Shown here in pieces: positions 1 to 7,095 of a stretch of 7,959 bases of DNA. The notes beneath the pieces were generated by a model that saw only the letters and a list, made by a program, of their open reading frames with translations, was not told where the DNA came from and made no database searches. Within the stretch, counting starts at the first letter, position 1. The number at the start of each line of letters is the position of its first letter. Source of the DNA: Caryophanales bacterium UBA970. GTDB lineage: Bacteria > Bacillota_I > Bacilli_A > RFN20 > CAG-826. The stretch spans positions 1-7,959 of the forward strand of contig DBCA01000104.1 in assembly GCA_002292805.1 (NCBI GenBank), read 5' to 3'. Both the position numbers and the translations under genes were made by a program.

Positions 1-833
1 ATGGCATTGATGTTAGTAATGCTAATTTAATCATCATCGAACAAGCCGCTAACTTTGGTTTGGCTCAGTTATATCAAATCAAAGGTCGCGTCGGTCGAGG
101 CAACCGAATTGCGTACGCGTATTTACTCTATGAAGAAGCAGAACGATTAAACGAACAAGCCAACAAACGCTTAAAAGCGATTCAAGAATTTACCGAACTT
201 GGCAGTGGTTATAAAATTGCTCAACGCGACTTAATGATTCGTGGCGCAGGAGATATCTTGGGTCCAGAACAAGCAGGGTTTATTGATACCGTTGGCTTAG
301 ACATGTATTTACAATTACTCAATGAAGCAATCCAAGAGAAGAAAACCGGGATCTTAACCCCACCCATCACGTCGGTTGCCTCGCTCATGATCGATGCTTA
401 TATTCCAGAAACGTACGCCAAGAACGAAGATAAAGTAGAACTATATCAAGCGATTGAAACCGCAAAAACCTTTGAAGAACTGCAAACCATTGAAGCCTAT
501 ATTCGTGATTTATATGGTCGCCTTCCCGAACAAGTTCAAAATTTACTCAAGAAACGTCATTTTGATCTATTAACTTCTCATCCGTCAGTGGGATCCTGGC
601 AAGAAACCAAAGCATATCTTGATGTGTTCTGTAGCGAAGCATTCACCAATTTGAATCGCTCGGGGACGGTGTTGTTTGACCGGATTCAACAACATTTGCA
701 AGTATTAAAGGTGAACTATGCGAACCGAATCCTGCGAATTCGTTTACAAAAAACTGGAGATTGGTTCAGTATTTTAATGGACCTGATTCGTGCCTTGGTT
801 GAAACTTACGATTCTTTAAGCAAAAAGGACTAA
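1..833 (+). CDS. mfd: Transcription-repair coupling factor Mfd, C-terminal part (5' end outside window)
   Basis: Mfd is a DNA translocase that removes stalled RNA polymerase from lesions and recruits UvrA. The frame is open from base 3 and gives 276 residues of the C-terminal end. It opens in helicase motif V (GIDVSNANLIII). Motif VI follows at fragment residues 25-32 (QIKGRVGR), with the arginine-finger Gly-Arg-x-Gly-Arg intact. Next comes the translocation (TRG-like) segment RDLMIRGAGDILGPEQAG, which is nearly invariant in Mfd and distinguishes it from RecG. From about residue 115 to the end lies the regulatory D7 domain, including the family-like YIRDLYGRLPEQVQNLL. The TTG at base 60 is an internal Leu codon, because family similarity continues upstream of it. 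The gene ends with TAA nine bases before rqcP, so the two are probably cotranscribed. Nothing is broken in the visible part. Confidence in the identity is very high. Confidence 0.97.
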   Translation, partial: GIDVSNANLIIIEQAANFGLAQLYQIKGRVGRGNRIAYAYLLYEEAERLNEQANKRLKAIQEFTELGSGYKIAQRDLMIRGAGDILGPEQAGFIDTVGLDMYLQLLNEAIQEKKTGILTPPITSVASLMIDAYIPETYAKNEDKVELYQAIETAKTFEELQTIEAYIRDLYGRLPEQVQNLLKKRHFDLLTSHPSVGSWQETKAYLDVFCSEAFTNLNRSGTVLFDRIQQHLQVLKVNYANRILRIRLQKTGDWFSILMDLIRALVETYDSLSKKD

Positions 834-842
834 ACTAAAGAT

Positions 843-1082
843 ATGCGTTTAGATTTATACATCAAACATATCGGCATCGTGAAACGACGTGCCTTGGCGA
901 AAGAAACCATCGACAAGAATAGAGTTCGTGTTAACGACACACTTACCAAACCAAGTTATGTGGTGAAACCTCAAGATATCTTGGATATTTATTTCAAAGA
1001 AAAGACCATCCGCATTCGAGTCTTAGACCCCATTGATAATTATGAAACCATCCCTCAACCTCAACGAAAACCTTCTCGATAA
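843..1082 (+). CDS. rqcP: S4-domain RNA-binding protein, RqcP/YabO family (ribosome quality control)
   Basis: This 79-residue protein is almost entirely one S4 RNA-binding domain. The start MRLDLYIKHIGIVKRRALAKE aligns with B. subtilis RqcP (YabO), including Arg2, Leu3, Asp4 and the KRR at 14-16. Arg16 is known in the B. subtilis protein to matter for ribosome binding. The second half (RVRVNDTLTKPSYVVKPQDIL) is the usual S4 beta-hairpin. In the family, RqcP binds 50S subunits carrying obstructed nascent chains and works with RqcH to add alanine tails; an rqcH gene is not in this window. The start is fixed by family alignment rather than by a strong ribosome site: an AAAAAGGA lies rather far upstream (822-829). 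The position just after mfd matches the Bacillus order (mfd ... yabO). Its last 41 bases overlap tilS. The older family name is heat-shock-protein-15-like; at this size and in this context RqcP fits better. Confidence 0.9.
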   Translation: MRLDLYIKHIGIVKRRALAKETIDKNRVRVNDTLTKPSYVVKPQDILDIYFKEKTIRIRVLDPIDNYETIPQPQRKPSR

Positions 1083-2256
1083 ATCCAAATCTTATTTGGT
1101 GGCAGTGTCCTATGGCCCAGACTCCATGGCCTTACTTTTTTCATTAATCCATCGAGGGTATCGTGTGGAAGTGGCGCATGTCAATTATCACCAACGAGAC
1201 GTCAGTGACTATGAACAAGCCCAACTTGAACAAGTTTGTTTGCAACACGACATTGCCCTACACATTCTTGATGTTCAAACCAAACCTAAAGGAAACTTTC
1301 AAGATCAAGCACGAACAATTCGTTATGATTTTTTTAAGCAAGTTGCAGTGGAAAACCAATTAAACGCAATCCTCACCGCTCACCACGCGGATGATGATTT
1401 AGAAACTGCCACCATGCAACTCAAACGTCAATCCCTTCATGACTATTACGGCATTCGTCCCCAAAGTGATTGGCAAGGAACACCAGTGATTCGCCCACTT
1501 TTGCAAACCTTTAAATCAACCATCCTTGAGTTTTGCAATGAAATGAAGATTGGTTTTTCCTTGGATGCGAGTAATCAAAAACCTATTTACACCAGAAATA
1601 AAATTCGACTCTCACTTTCAGGTTTATCTGAGCACGAAAAACAAATTCAATTAAAAACCATTCAGCAACGTAATTTAACATTAGAAAAAAAGATGGTTGA
1701 GGTTGCTGCCTTATTTGTTCGCAAACGAATGACCCTTACCCAATACCTCACCCTCGATCCAACCTCACAATTTTTATTTTGGTTAAGTAAATCTAAACGC
1801 GAAGGGATTCATTTCCCCATCACACAAGCATTTCTTCAGAAAATTCAGACGGTTTGTTCATCCAAAAAACCCAATGTTCGCGTTGCTTTAGTCAAGGGTT
1901 GGTGGTTTGAAAAAGCCTATGATGATGGATGGGTCATCGCCAAGGCGTGGTTAAAACCCTATCGAATTCACACGAAAGATTCTGCGGTCACCCTGCCTTT
2001 GATTCAATTTGATTTCAAATTCATGCCAAAAGAGTTTCAAGATGGTATCGTTCGGGCTGCTCGTGGTCAGGACCAAATTCAGATCAAGGATTACAAGAAA
2101 ACCTTTCGCCGACTGGCGATTGATTGGAAGATTCCCCTATTCTTAAGAGAGATCTGGCCTGTGGTCACCAATACTCAAGGCAAGATCTTGACCATTCCTC
2201 GCTATCAGAAAAAACTTGCTAACCAAGCGAATAATTGGTTTGAAATAGTTGAATAG
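1042..2256 (+). CDS. tilS: tRNA(Ile)-lysidine synthase TilS, with altered PP-loop motif
   Basis: TilS uses ATP and lysine to turn C34 of the CAU-anticodon tRNA-Ile into lysidine, so that it reads AUA and is charged with isoleucine. The protein has about 404 residues. The N-terminal PP-loop ATPase domain (about 15-195) shows VAVSYGPDSMALL (21-33), the AHVNYH strand (45-50), GNFQDQARTIRYDFF (84-98), HHADDDLET (114-122) and the LDASN...RNKIR block (174-189). The substrate-binding and C-terminal domains follow, ending in a TilS-like lysidine-domain segment (KTFRRLAIDWKIP...REIWPVV). The usual SGGxDS motif reads SYGPDS, with Tyr replacing the first Gly. I chose ATG 1042; a TTG at 1033 in the same frame is possible. 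Neither has a clear Shine-Dalgarno, and the start lies inside rqcP, so translation is probably coupled to that gene. The YYGI after the HHxDD block recalls Mollicutes TilS. The stop is TAG, the only one in the window. Confidence 0.93.
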   Translation: MKPSLNLNENLLDKSKSYLVAVSYGPDSMALLFSLIHRGYRVEVAHVNYHQRDVSDYEQAQLEQVCLQHDIALHILDVQTKPKGNFQDQARTIRYDFFKQVAVENQLNAILTAHHADDDLETATMQLKRQSLHDYYGIRPQSDWQGTPVIRPLLQTFKSTILEFCNEMKIGFSLDASNQKPIYTRNKIRLSLSGLSEHEKQIQLKTIQQRNLTLEKKMVEVAALFVRKRMTLTQYLTLDPTSQFLFWLSKSKREGIHFPITQAFLQKIQTVCSSKKPNVRVALVKGWWFEKAYDDGWVIAKAWLKPYRIHTKDSAVTLPLIQFDFKFMPKEFQDGIVRAARGQDQIQIKDYKKTFRRLAIDWKIPLFLREIWPVVTNTQGKILTIPRYQKKLANQANNWFEIVE

Positions 2257-2292
2257 AATATAATAAGTTTACGAAGTTATATCGTGTATAAT
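2235..2292 (+). promoter_or_regulatory. Candidate ftsH promoter region with two -10 boxes
   Basis: Two perfect TATAAT hexamers occur, at 2259-2264 and 2287-2292. The first has a fair -35 (TTGGTT, 2235-2240, inside the end of tilS) at an 18-base spacing. The second lacks a good -35 at 16-18 bases and may be fortuitous or factor-dependent. Either would give a short leader to the ftsH start at 2325. No terminator is seen after tilS, so readthrough from upstream is also likely. Confidence 0.5.
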
Positions 2293-2324
2293 TTTCACTA
2301 TATATCTGCACCAAAGGAGCAATC

Positions 2325-4265
2325 ATGAATCGCAAACCCAACGCTTTACTGAACTATCTCTTTCCATACCTAATGATGGCAGCTGCCGTCTTAGCCTTTG
2401 TATGGCTTGTATTCTTTTCTAACCCAATCGGTTCGGTCAGCATCCCTGCCACCAACTTAGGGATTTTTTTACAAACCGCAGACATTAAAGAAATCACCAC
2501 CACCGAACGAGAAACCGTCACCACCATCACCGGTAACTATGTGAGTGAAGAAGGTGGAACCATTTATTTTACGGCAACCTTTGAAACGAGCAACACATAT
2601 ATTAAAGAGGAAGTTGATGCAGCATTAAGTGGTCGCTTAATTAATGAAGAAGATCCAAGCCAAGGATTTTATTATGCGCAAATTTGGAACACCAATAACG
2701 CCTTTGAAACCACGTGGTTTGACGCCTGGGGTCCAACCATCTTTGTCGTCGGTGGTTCTGCCCTTGTCTTCTTGTTTATCTTTTCGAGAATGAATTCAAG
2801 TGTCAATAACACGAATAATAAAGCCTTAGAATTTAATCGTTCGCGCGCTCGTCGTGAAGACAATTCAAAAGTGAAGTTTGCCGATGTTGCAGGCGCGGAA
2901 GAAGAAAAAGCCGAACTCGTTGAGTTGGTTGAATATTTAAAAACACCTGCCAAATTTACAAGACTCGGCGCGAAATTGCCTCGAGGGGTTTTGTTAGTCG
3001 GGCCTCCAGGAACAGGAAAAACATTATTAGCCAAAGCGGTCGCCGGTGAAGCTGGTGTCCCATTCTTCTCAATTTCTGGTTCTGATTTTGTGGAAATGTT
3101 TGTTGGGGTTGGTGCTGGTCGTGTCCGTGACATGTTCCGCCAAGCCAAACGCAACGCCCCTTGCTTAATTTTTATTGATGAAATCGATGCCGTCGGTCGC
3201 CAACGTGGTGCAGGCATGGGTGGTGGCAACGACGAACGTGAACAAACCTTAAATCAATTGCTTGTTGAATTAGATGGCTTTGCCGACAACTCCGGCATCA
3301 TTGTCATCGCGGCAACAAACCGTGATGATGTCCTTGATCCAGCGTTATTACGTGCAGGTCGTTTCGATCGCCAAATCACCGTTAACCTTCCTGACCGCAA
3401 AGGTCGAGCAGCCATTTTTGCAGTTCACTCAAGAAATAAGAAGATTGATCCAACCGTCGACTTTGATAATATTTCCAAACGAACGGTTGGTTTTTCTGGA
3501 GCAGACATCGCCAACATCATGAACGAAGCAGCCATCCTTGCTGTTCGTAGCAACCGAGACATGGTCACCATTAAGGACATTGACGAAGCCATTGATCGCC
3601 GTATCGCTGGCCCTGCCAAGAGTTCTAAAGGGATGTCAGAACATGAACGTGAAGTTGTTGCTTACCACGAAGCTGGTCACGCGGTCATTGGTTTAAATTT
3701 AAAATTCTCTGACAAAGTTCAAAAGATCACCATCGTCCCACGAGGTCGTACCGGTGGACATGTCATGATGACCCCAGAAGAAGATCGTTTCTTAATGACC
3801 AAAAATCAATTAGAAGCAAGAATCATTGGTTACTTAGGTGGTCGCACCTCGGAAGAAATTTTCTTTGGAGATGTCTCTACTGGAGCCCAAAACGACATTG
3901 AAGTTGCCACCCGAATTGCTCGCATGATGGTGACGGAATACGGAATGAGTTCACTCGGACCTATTCAGTATGAATCCAACACCGGATCGGTATTTTTAGG
4001 AAGAGACTACAATTCAACCCAAAAGAATTTTTCCACCCAAGTGGCGTTTGAAATCGATAAAGAAGTCAGAAAAATTATCGATAACGCTCATGAAGAAGCA
4101 AGAAAACTTCTCACCGACAAAAAACAAGATGTTATCTTAATTGCGAAAACCTTATTAGAAAAAGAAACAATCACCGCAGAAGAAATCCAAGGAATTCTTC
4201 CTAGTAAACCTACCACCGATGAGATCAAAAAACCAAAGAAAAAGAAAGAAGATAAGGACGCATAA
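2325..4265 (+). CDS. ftsH: ATP-dependent zinc metalloprotease FtsH
   Basis: FtsH is a membrane-anchored hexameric AAA+ protease that degrades unassembled membrane proteins and short-lived regulators. The protein has 646 residues, normal for the family. A first membrane helix lies at about 11-32 and an extracytoplasmic domain at about 33-134. The second helix is at about 136-155. In the AAA+ domain I see Walker A GPPGTGKT (226-233), the pore-loop segment MFVGVGA (258-264), Walker B LIFIDEID (281-288) and the second region of homology with arginine fingers in RAGRFDR (343-349). The protease domain has the zinc motif HEAGH (448-452), and Asp524 in TGAQNDIE is the likely third ligand. The tail is highly charged ([12 protein letters not shown]). 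The SD AAAGGAG (2313-2319) is five bases from the ATG. The Ser usual in GVGASRVRD is Gly here (265). The neighbour lysS starts two bases after the stop. Confidence 0.98.
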   Translation: MNRKPNALLNYLFPYLMMAAAVLAFVWLVFFSNPIGSVSIPATNLGIFLQTADIKEITTTERETVTTITGNYVSEEGGTIYFTATFETSNTYIKEEVDAALSGRLINEEDPSQGFYYAQIWNTNNAFETTWFDAWGPTIFVVGGSALVFLFIFSRMNSSVNNTNNKALEFNRSRARREDNSKVKFADVAGAEEEKAELVELVEYLKTPAKFTRLGAKLPRGVLLVGPPGTGKTLLAKAVAGEAGVPFFSISGSDFVEMFVGVGAGRVRDMFRQAKRNAPCLIFIDEIDAVGRQRGAGMGGGNDEREQTLNQLLVELDGFADNSGIIVIAATNRDDVLDPALLRAGRFDRQITVNLPDRKGRAAIFAVHSRNKKIDPTVDFDNISKRTVGFSGADIANIMNEAAILAVRSNRDMVTIKDIDEAIDRRIAGPAKSSKGMSEHEREVVAYHEAGHAVIGLNLKFSDKVQKITIVPRGRTGGHVMMTPEEDRFLMTKNQLEARIIGYLGGRTSEEIFFGDVSTGAQNDIEVATRIARMMVTEYGMSSLGPIQYESNTGSVFLGRDYNSTQKNFSTQVAFEIDKEVRKIIDNAHEEARKLLTDKKQDVILIAKTLLEKETITAEEIQGILPSKPTTDEIKKPKKKKEDKDA

Positions 4266-4267
4266 TT

Positions 4268-5743
4268 ATGGCGCTGACTGACCAAGAAATTGTCCGACGA
4301 GAAAAACTTCAAAAACTCACCGCCAAAGGTATTGATCCATTTGGTCAAAAGTTTTTAACCACCCATCATTCTGTTGAGGCAAAAAAACTTGCTGAAGGCA
4401 AAACCCATGATGAACTTGAAGCAGCCGCGATGAAAACATCGATTGCGGGTCGTTTGGTGTTACTACGCAACATGGGCAAAGCAAGCTTTGTGACCATCCA
4501 AGATAAATTAGGAAGTATCCAAGCTTATATTCGCAAGGATGTCATTGGTGATGAATCCTACAGTATTTTTGAACTTGCTGATTTAGGTGACATTGTTGGG
4601 GTTCAAGGAACCTTGATGTTAACCAAGACCGGTGAAATCACCGTCAAAGTCACCACCTACACACACCTTGTCAAATCGTTAAGACCACTACCGGAAAAAT
4701 ATCATGGACTCAGCGATGTCGAAGAACGATATCGTCGTCGCTATGTTGATTTAATTGTGAACGAAGACGCTCGTAAAGTTGCATTGATGCGCCCAAGAAT
4801 TATTCGCATGATTCAACAACACATGGATCAACAAGGGTTTGTTGAATTTGAAACCAGCATGCTCCAATCCACACTCGGTGGAGCGTCTGCTCGTCCATTC
4901 ACCACGCACCATAATGCATTAGATCGGGATTTTTATTTGCGCATTGCCACGGAACTACCATTAAAACGATTGCTTGTGGGTGGTCTAGAACGCGTCTATG
5001 AAATTGGCCGTTTATTTAGAAACGAAGGCATCGACACACGTCACAACCCCGAATTCACAACGATTGAAGCCTATCAAGCGTATGGTGACATCGATGACAT
5101 GAAGGCTCTTGCTGAGAATTTATTATCTAGCATCGCGAAAGCATTAACTGGAAGCTATGACTTACCTTGGGGTGAAAAAACCATTTCTTTAAAACCACCT
5201 TTCCGAAGTGTGCATATGGTGGATCTGATTAAAGAACATACCGGCATTGATTTCTTTGCACCGATGTCGTTTGAACAAGCCAAAGCTCTTGCCGACAAAC
5301 ACAACATCCATTTGGATAAGCATGAAAATGCAGTTGGGTATGTCATTAATAAATTTTTTGAAACATTCTGTGAGAAGAAACTCATTCAACCAACCTTTGT
5401 CACAGGGCATCCATTAGAAATCAGTCCGTTAGCGAAAAAAAGCAAAGATGCACGATTCACGGAACGCTTTGAACTATTTATTGATGGATCAGAGTATGCC
5501 AACGCATTCACAGAACTGAACAATCCCCTTGATCAAGAAGAGCGTTTCCAAGCCCAAGTGGAAGCAAAAACCCGTGGAGACAAAGAAGCCTCTGAAAATG
5601 ACGTTGATTTCTTAGAAGCCCTTCAATTCGGAATGCCTCCTGCCGGTGGGATCGGGATTGGCATCGACCGCTTGGTCATGTTATTAACCAACCAAAGTTC
5701 GATTCGAGAAGTGATTCTCTTTCCAACCTTAAAAACTAAATAA
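4268..5743 (+). CDS. lysS: Lysyl-tRNA synthetase, class II
   Basis: LysS attaches lysine to tRNA-Lys in the cytoplasm. It is 491 residues long, the normal size for bacterial class II LysRS. The N-terminal OB-fold anticodon-binding domain (about 56-140) includes SIAGRLVLLRNMGKASFVTI. The class II catalytic core follows: motif 1 around QGFVEFETSML (189-199), motif 2 YEIGRLFRNEGIDTRHNPEF (244-263) with Arg251 of the FRxE signature, and motif 3 GGIGIGIDRLVMLL (460-473) with Arg468. The LysRS-typical HPLEISPLAK is at 381-390. It shares a transcript with ftsH: the gap is two bases and the SD AAGGA (4254-4258) sits inside the end of ftsH. No T-box leader precedes it, so amino-acid control at this spot is not evident. 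In B. subtilis lysS also lies downstream of ftsH, but with several genes between. Confidence 0.98.
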   Translation: MALTDQEIVRREKLQKLTAKGIDPFGQKFLTTHHSVEAKKLAEGKTHDELEAAAMKTSIAGRLVLLRNMGKASFVTIQDKLGSIQAYIRKDVIGDESYSIFELADLGDIVGVQGTLMLTKTGEITVKVTTYTHLVKSLRPLPEKYHGLSDVEERYRRRYVDLIVNEDARKVALMRPRIIRMIQQHMDQQGFVEFETSMLQSTLGGASARPFTTHHNALDRDFYLRIATELPLKRLLVGGLERVYEIGRLFRNEGIDTRHNPEFTTIEAYQAYGDIDDMKALAENLLSSIAKALTGSYDLPWGEKTISLKPPFRSVHMVDLIKEHTGIDFFAPMSFEQAKALADKHNIHLDKHENAVGYVINKFFETFCEKKLIQPTFVTGHPLEISPLAKKSKDARFTERFELFIDGSEYANAFTELNNPLDQEERFQAQVEAKTRGDKEASENDVDFLEALQFGMPPAGGIGIGIDRLVMLLTNQSSIREVILFPTLKTK

Positions 5744-5745
5744 TT

Positions 5746-5764
5746 AGACGATAGGTCGTTTTTT
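5746..5764 (+). terminator. Weak intrinsic terminator after lysS
   Basis: The core stem ACGA/TCGT (5748-5751 with 5756-5759) closes a TAGG loop. It can be extended by a G-U and an A-U pair to six pairs, and it runs directly into six Ts (5759-5764). The stem is short, so termination may be partial and some transcripts may continue into the rpsF operon. It starts just three bases after the lysS stop. Confidence 0.5.
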
Positions 5765-5808
5765 GTCCCTATTCAAGGGTAAGGAGACGATGAATAAGGT
5801 ACTTTGTC

Positions 5809-5837
5809 TTTACATCAACGAGGGTGTCCTTTATACT
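5809..5837 (+). promoter_or_regulatory. Promoter of the rpsF-ssb-rpsR operon
   Basis: The -35 is TTTACA (5809-5814) and the -10 is TATACT (5832-5837), each one mismatch from consensus, with the ideal spacing of 17. This is the best-formed sigma-A-type promoter in the window. Transcription would start near 5844, giving an rpsF leader of about 75 bases. Confidence 0.75.
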
Positions 5838-5843
5838 CTTTAC

Positions 5844-5918
5844 GTATAGCGTGAAGGCTATTCAAATACTCTCTGCTTCCAGTAAATGGGAGCCAGAATG
5901 TCCAGAGGGAGGTGCTTT
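5844..5918 (+). promoter_or_regulatory. Structured rpsF leader RNA, candidate S6:S18 autoregulatory site
   Basis: Two hairpins can form. The first is ATAGC/GCTAT (5846-5850 with 5857-5861, loop GTGAAG). The second is GCTTCC/GGGAGC (5875-5880 with 5888-5893, one G-U pair, loop AGTAAAT). Just outside the second, CTCTCT (5869-5874) can pair with AGGGAG (5906-5911), which covers most of the rpsF Shine-Dalgarno and leaves a 3' bulge at 5894-5905. An outer stem, a bulge and an inner hairpin before rpsF is the known layout of the S6:S18 complex-binding motif. The CCG trinucleotide diagnostic of that motif is not visible in the bulge; the nearest is TCCAG. Assignment to that family is therefore an inference, though the RBS-masking fold is seen directly. 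Confidence 0.5.
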
Positions 5919-6212
5919 ATGAAAAAGTACGAAATCATGTATGTTGTACGTGATGGCTTAGACGAAGAAACCCGTAAAGCTGAAGTGGCTAAAGTCCACG
6001 CAGTTTTGACGTCCAATGGTGCCACAATCATCAATGTGAACGAATGGGGATCTCGTGACCTTGCTTATATTATTAAAGAGCAACGTAAAGGCTATTATGT
6101 CGTTGTCAAAGTGACAGCGTCTGCAGAAGCGGTGAAAGAATTTGACCGTCTTGCAAAAATCAACAACGCATTGTTACGTCATTTAATCATCGTTGATCCT
6201 GAACAAAAATAA
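5919..6212 (+). CDS. rpsF: 30S ribosomal protein S6
   Basis: S6 binds the central domain of 16S rRNA on the 30S platform as a heterodimer with S18, whose gene is two genes downstream. The 97-residue protein has the full ferredoxin-like fold. It begins KKYEIMYVVRDGLDEE, has the conserved NEWGSRDLAYIIKEQRKGYY (41-60) and ends with INNALLRHLIIVDP (81-94), all typical of bacterial S6. I chose ATG 5919 because it follows an excellent SD, GGAGG (5908-5912), with a six-base spacer, and matches the family start. An in-frame ATG at 5886 would add 11 residues unlike S6 and would lie inside the leader hairpin. There is no long acidic C-terminal tail of the kind E. coli S6 carries. It is first in the rpsF-ssb-rpsR operon and probably autoregulated through the leader. 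Confidence 0.97.
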   Translation: MKKYEIMYVVRDGLDEETRKAEVAKVHAVLTSNGATIINVNEWGSRDLAYIIKEQRKGYYVVVKVTASAEAVKEFDRLAKINNALLRHLIIVDPEQK

Positions 6213-6226
6213 GGATGGTTTAACTT

Positions 6227-6652
6227 ATGATTAATCGCGCCGTTGTCGTTGGTCGTCTGACAAAAAACCCAGAACTTCGTAAGTCTGCTTCCGGTAACAG
6301 CTTCGCTTCCTTCACCGTCGCTGTGGATAACCGAACCAAGCCAGGCGAACAAAAAACTGCTTCCTTTATCAACTGCATTACCTTTGGTAATACTGCGGAT
6401 AATTTAGCAAAATACACCCGCAAGGGAAGTTTAATTGGTGTTGAAGGTAGACTCCAACAACGTAATTACGAAACCAAAGATGGCCGTAAAGGCAGTGCGT
6501 TAGAAATCATTGCAGATTCAGTTCAATTCCTCGATCCAAAAGGCAGTGGCCAAGGAACCAATACGGATCCAACCCCATCACCTGAAGTCGAAAGACAAGA
6601 CAATAAAAACTTAGAAAGTATTGATATCGTCGATGACGATCTCCCCTTCTAA
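6227..6652 (+). CDS. ssb: Single-stranded DNA-binding protein
   Basis: SSB coats single-stranded DNA as a tetramer during replication, repair and recombination. The protein has 141 residues. The OB-fold domain spans about 1-103, starting [20 protein letters not shown], with conserved [20 protein letters not shown] (48-67) and [16 protein letters not shown] (71-86). A low-complexity linker rich in Gly, Thr, Pro and Asn (about 104-125) leads to an acidic tip ending DDDLPF (136-141), the docking peptide for replication and repair partners. The compact linker makes it slightly shorter than typical Bacillus SSB. The SD AAGGA overlaps the end of rpsF (6211-6215), about 11 bases from the ATG. The gene lies between the two ribosomal genes, as in most Bacillota. 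Confidence 0.97.
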   Translation: MINRAVVVGRLTKNPELRKSASGNSFASFTVAVDNRTKPGEQKTASFINCITFGNTADNLAKYTRKGSLIGVEGRLQQRNYETKDGRKGSALEIIADSVQFLDPKGSGQGTNTDPTPSPEVERQDNKNLESIDIVDDDLPF

Positions 6653-6669
6653 AGAAAGGAACTTCACTC

Positions 6670-6897
6670 ATGGCCTTCAAAAAAATGCGCCCTAAGAAGA
6701 AAGTTTGCTATTTCACCACCAACAACATCAAATTCATTGATTACAAGGATGTGGAATTGCTCAAACGCTTTATTACCCCAAACGGTAAGATCTCACCACG
6801 TCGCGTCACTGGCACCAATGCCCGTTACCAACGTGAATTAGCGGTTGCGATTAAGAACGCACGTTTCATGGCACTTATTCCATTCTTAATGGACTAA
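6670..6897 (+). CDS. rpsR: 30S ribosomal protein S18
   Basis: S18 pairs with S6 on the 30S platform. The 75-residue protein carries a basic N-terminus ([16 protein letters not shown]), the central [16 protein letters not shown] (20-35) and the signature [20 protein letters not shown] (43-62), followed by [10 protein letters not shown]. It has a single cysteine (residue 13), so it is the zinc-independent form rather than the CxxC-containing one. The SD AAAGGA (6655-6660) is nine bases from the ATG, just after the ssb stop. It is the last gene of the operon. If the leader is an S6:S18 sensor, this protein is one half of the repressor. Confidence 0.97.
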   Translation: MAFKKMRPKKKVCYFTTNNIKFIDYKDVELLKRFITPNGKISPRRVTGTNARYQRELAVAIKNARFMALIPFLMD

Positions 6898-6969
6898 GCG
6901 TAATCTTGAAACGACACATCTGATTCTTCTAGAGAATAGAAAAATTAGCGGTGTTTCATTAGACTTTAT

Positions 6970-7003
6970 AGAAGACCTCAACAAGGTCTTCTTTTCTTTT
7001 TTC
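6970..7003 (+). terminator. Strong intrinsic terminator of the rpsF operon
   Basis: A perfect nine-pair stem, AGAAGACCT with AGGTCTTCT (6970-6978 and 6984-6992), has the loop CAACA. A T-rich tract (TTTCTTTTTT, to about 7002) follows. This is a textbook Rho-independent terminator 72 bases after rpsR and separates the operon from the next gene. Confidence 0.93.
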
Positions 7004-7095
7004 AAACAGGATGAAGGTTGGTTTTAACCGTAGATTATATGGTTTATGAATCACCAAATTTCAACAATAGACCCAAGAGATGGTAAGATTTAGCC

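Noticed and set aside
60..62. TTG as the start of an mfd-like gene
   Set aside because: Upstream codons in the same frame encode conserved helicase motif V of Mfd, so this is an internal Leu codon.
2672..3229. 185-codon open frame on the - strand inside ftsH
   Set aside because: It lies entirely opposite the conserved extracytoplasmic and AAA+ coding region of ftsH and resembles no known family, so it is a shadow of codon bias.
5765..5843. Possible T-box or riboswitch between lysS and rpsF
   Set aside because: I do not see the T-box signature sequence or a specifier/antiterminator layout, and the stretch lies upstream of the inferred transcription start. GAGGGTGTCC only superficially resembles the T-box core.
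5790..5849. Possible 19-residue leader peptide (MNKVLCLYINEGVLYTLYV) after an AAGGAG
   Set aside because: The ribosome site is only three bases from the ATG, the frame spans the rpsF promoter and would need readthrough from lysS, and the composition shows no attenuator-like run of one amino acid.
5886..5918. Upstream in-frame ATG extending S6 by 11 residues
   Set aside because: The extension does not resemble S6, the ATG is in the leader hairpin, and a far better ribosome site precedes ATG 5919.
6906..6935. Promoter after rpsR (TTGAAA ... TAGAGA)
   Set aside because: The -35 looks good but the -10 is poor, and the strong terminator at 6970 would stop any transcript within about 60 bases; no gene follows before it.
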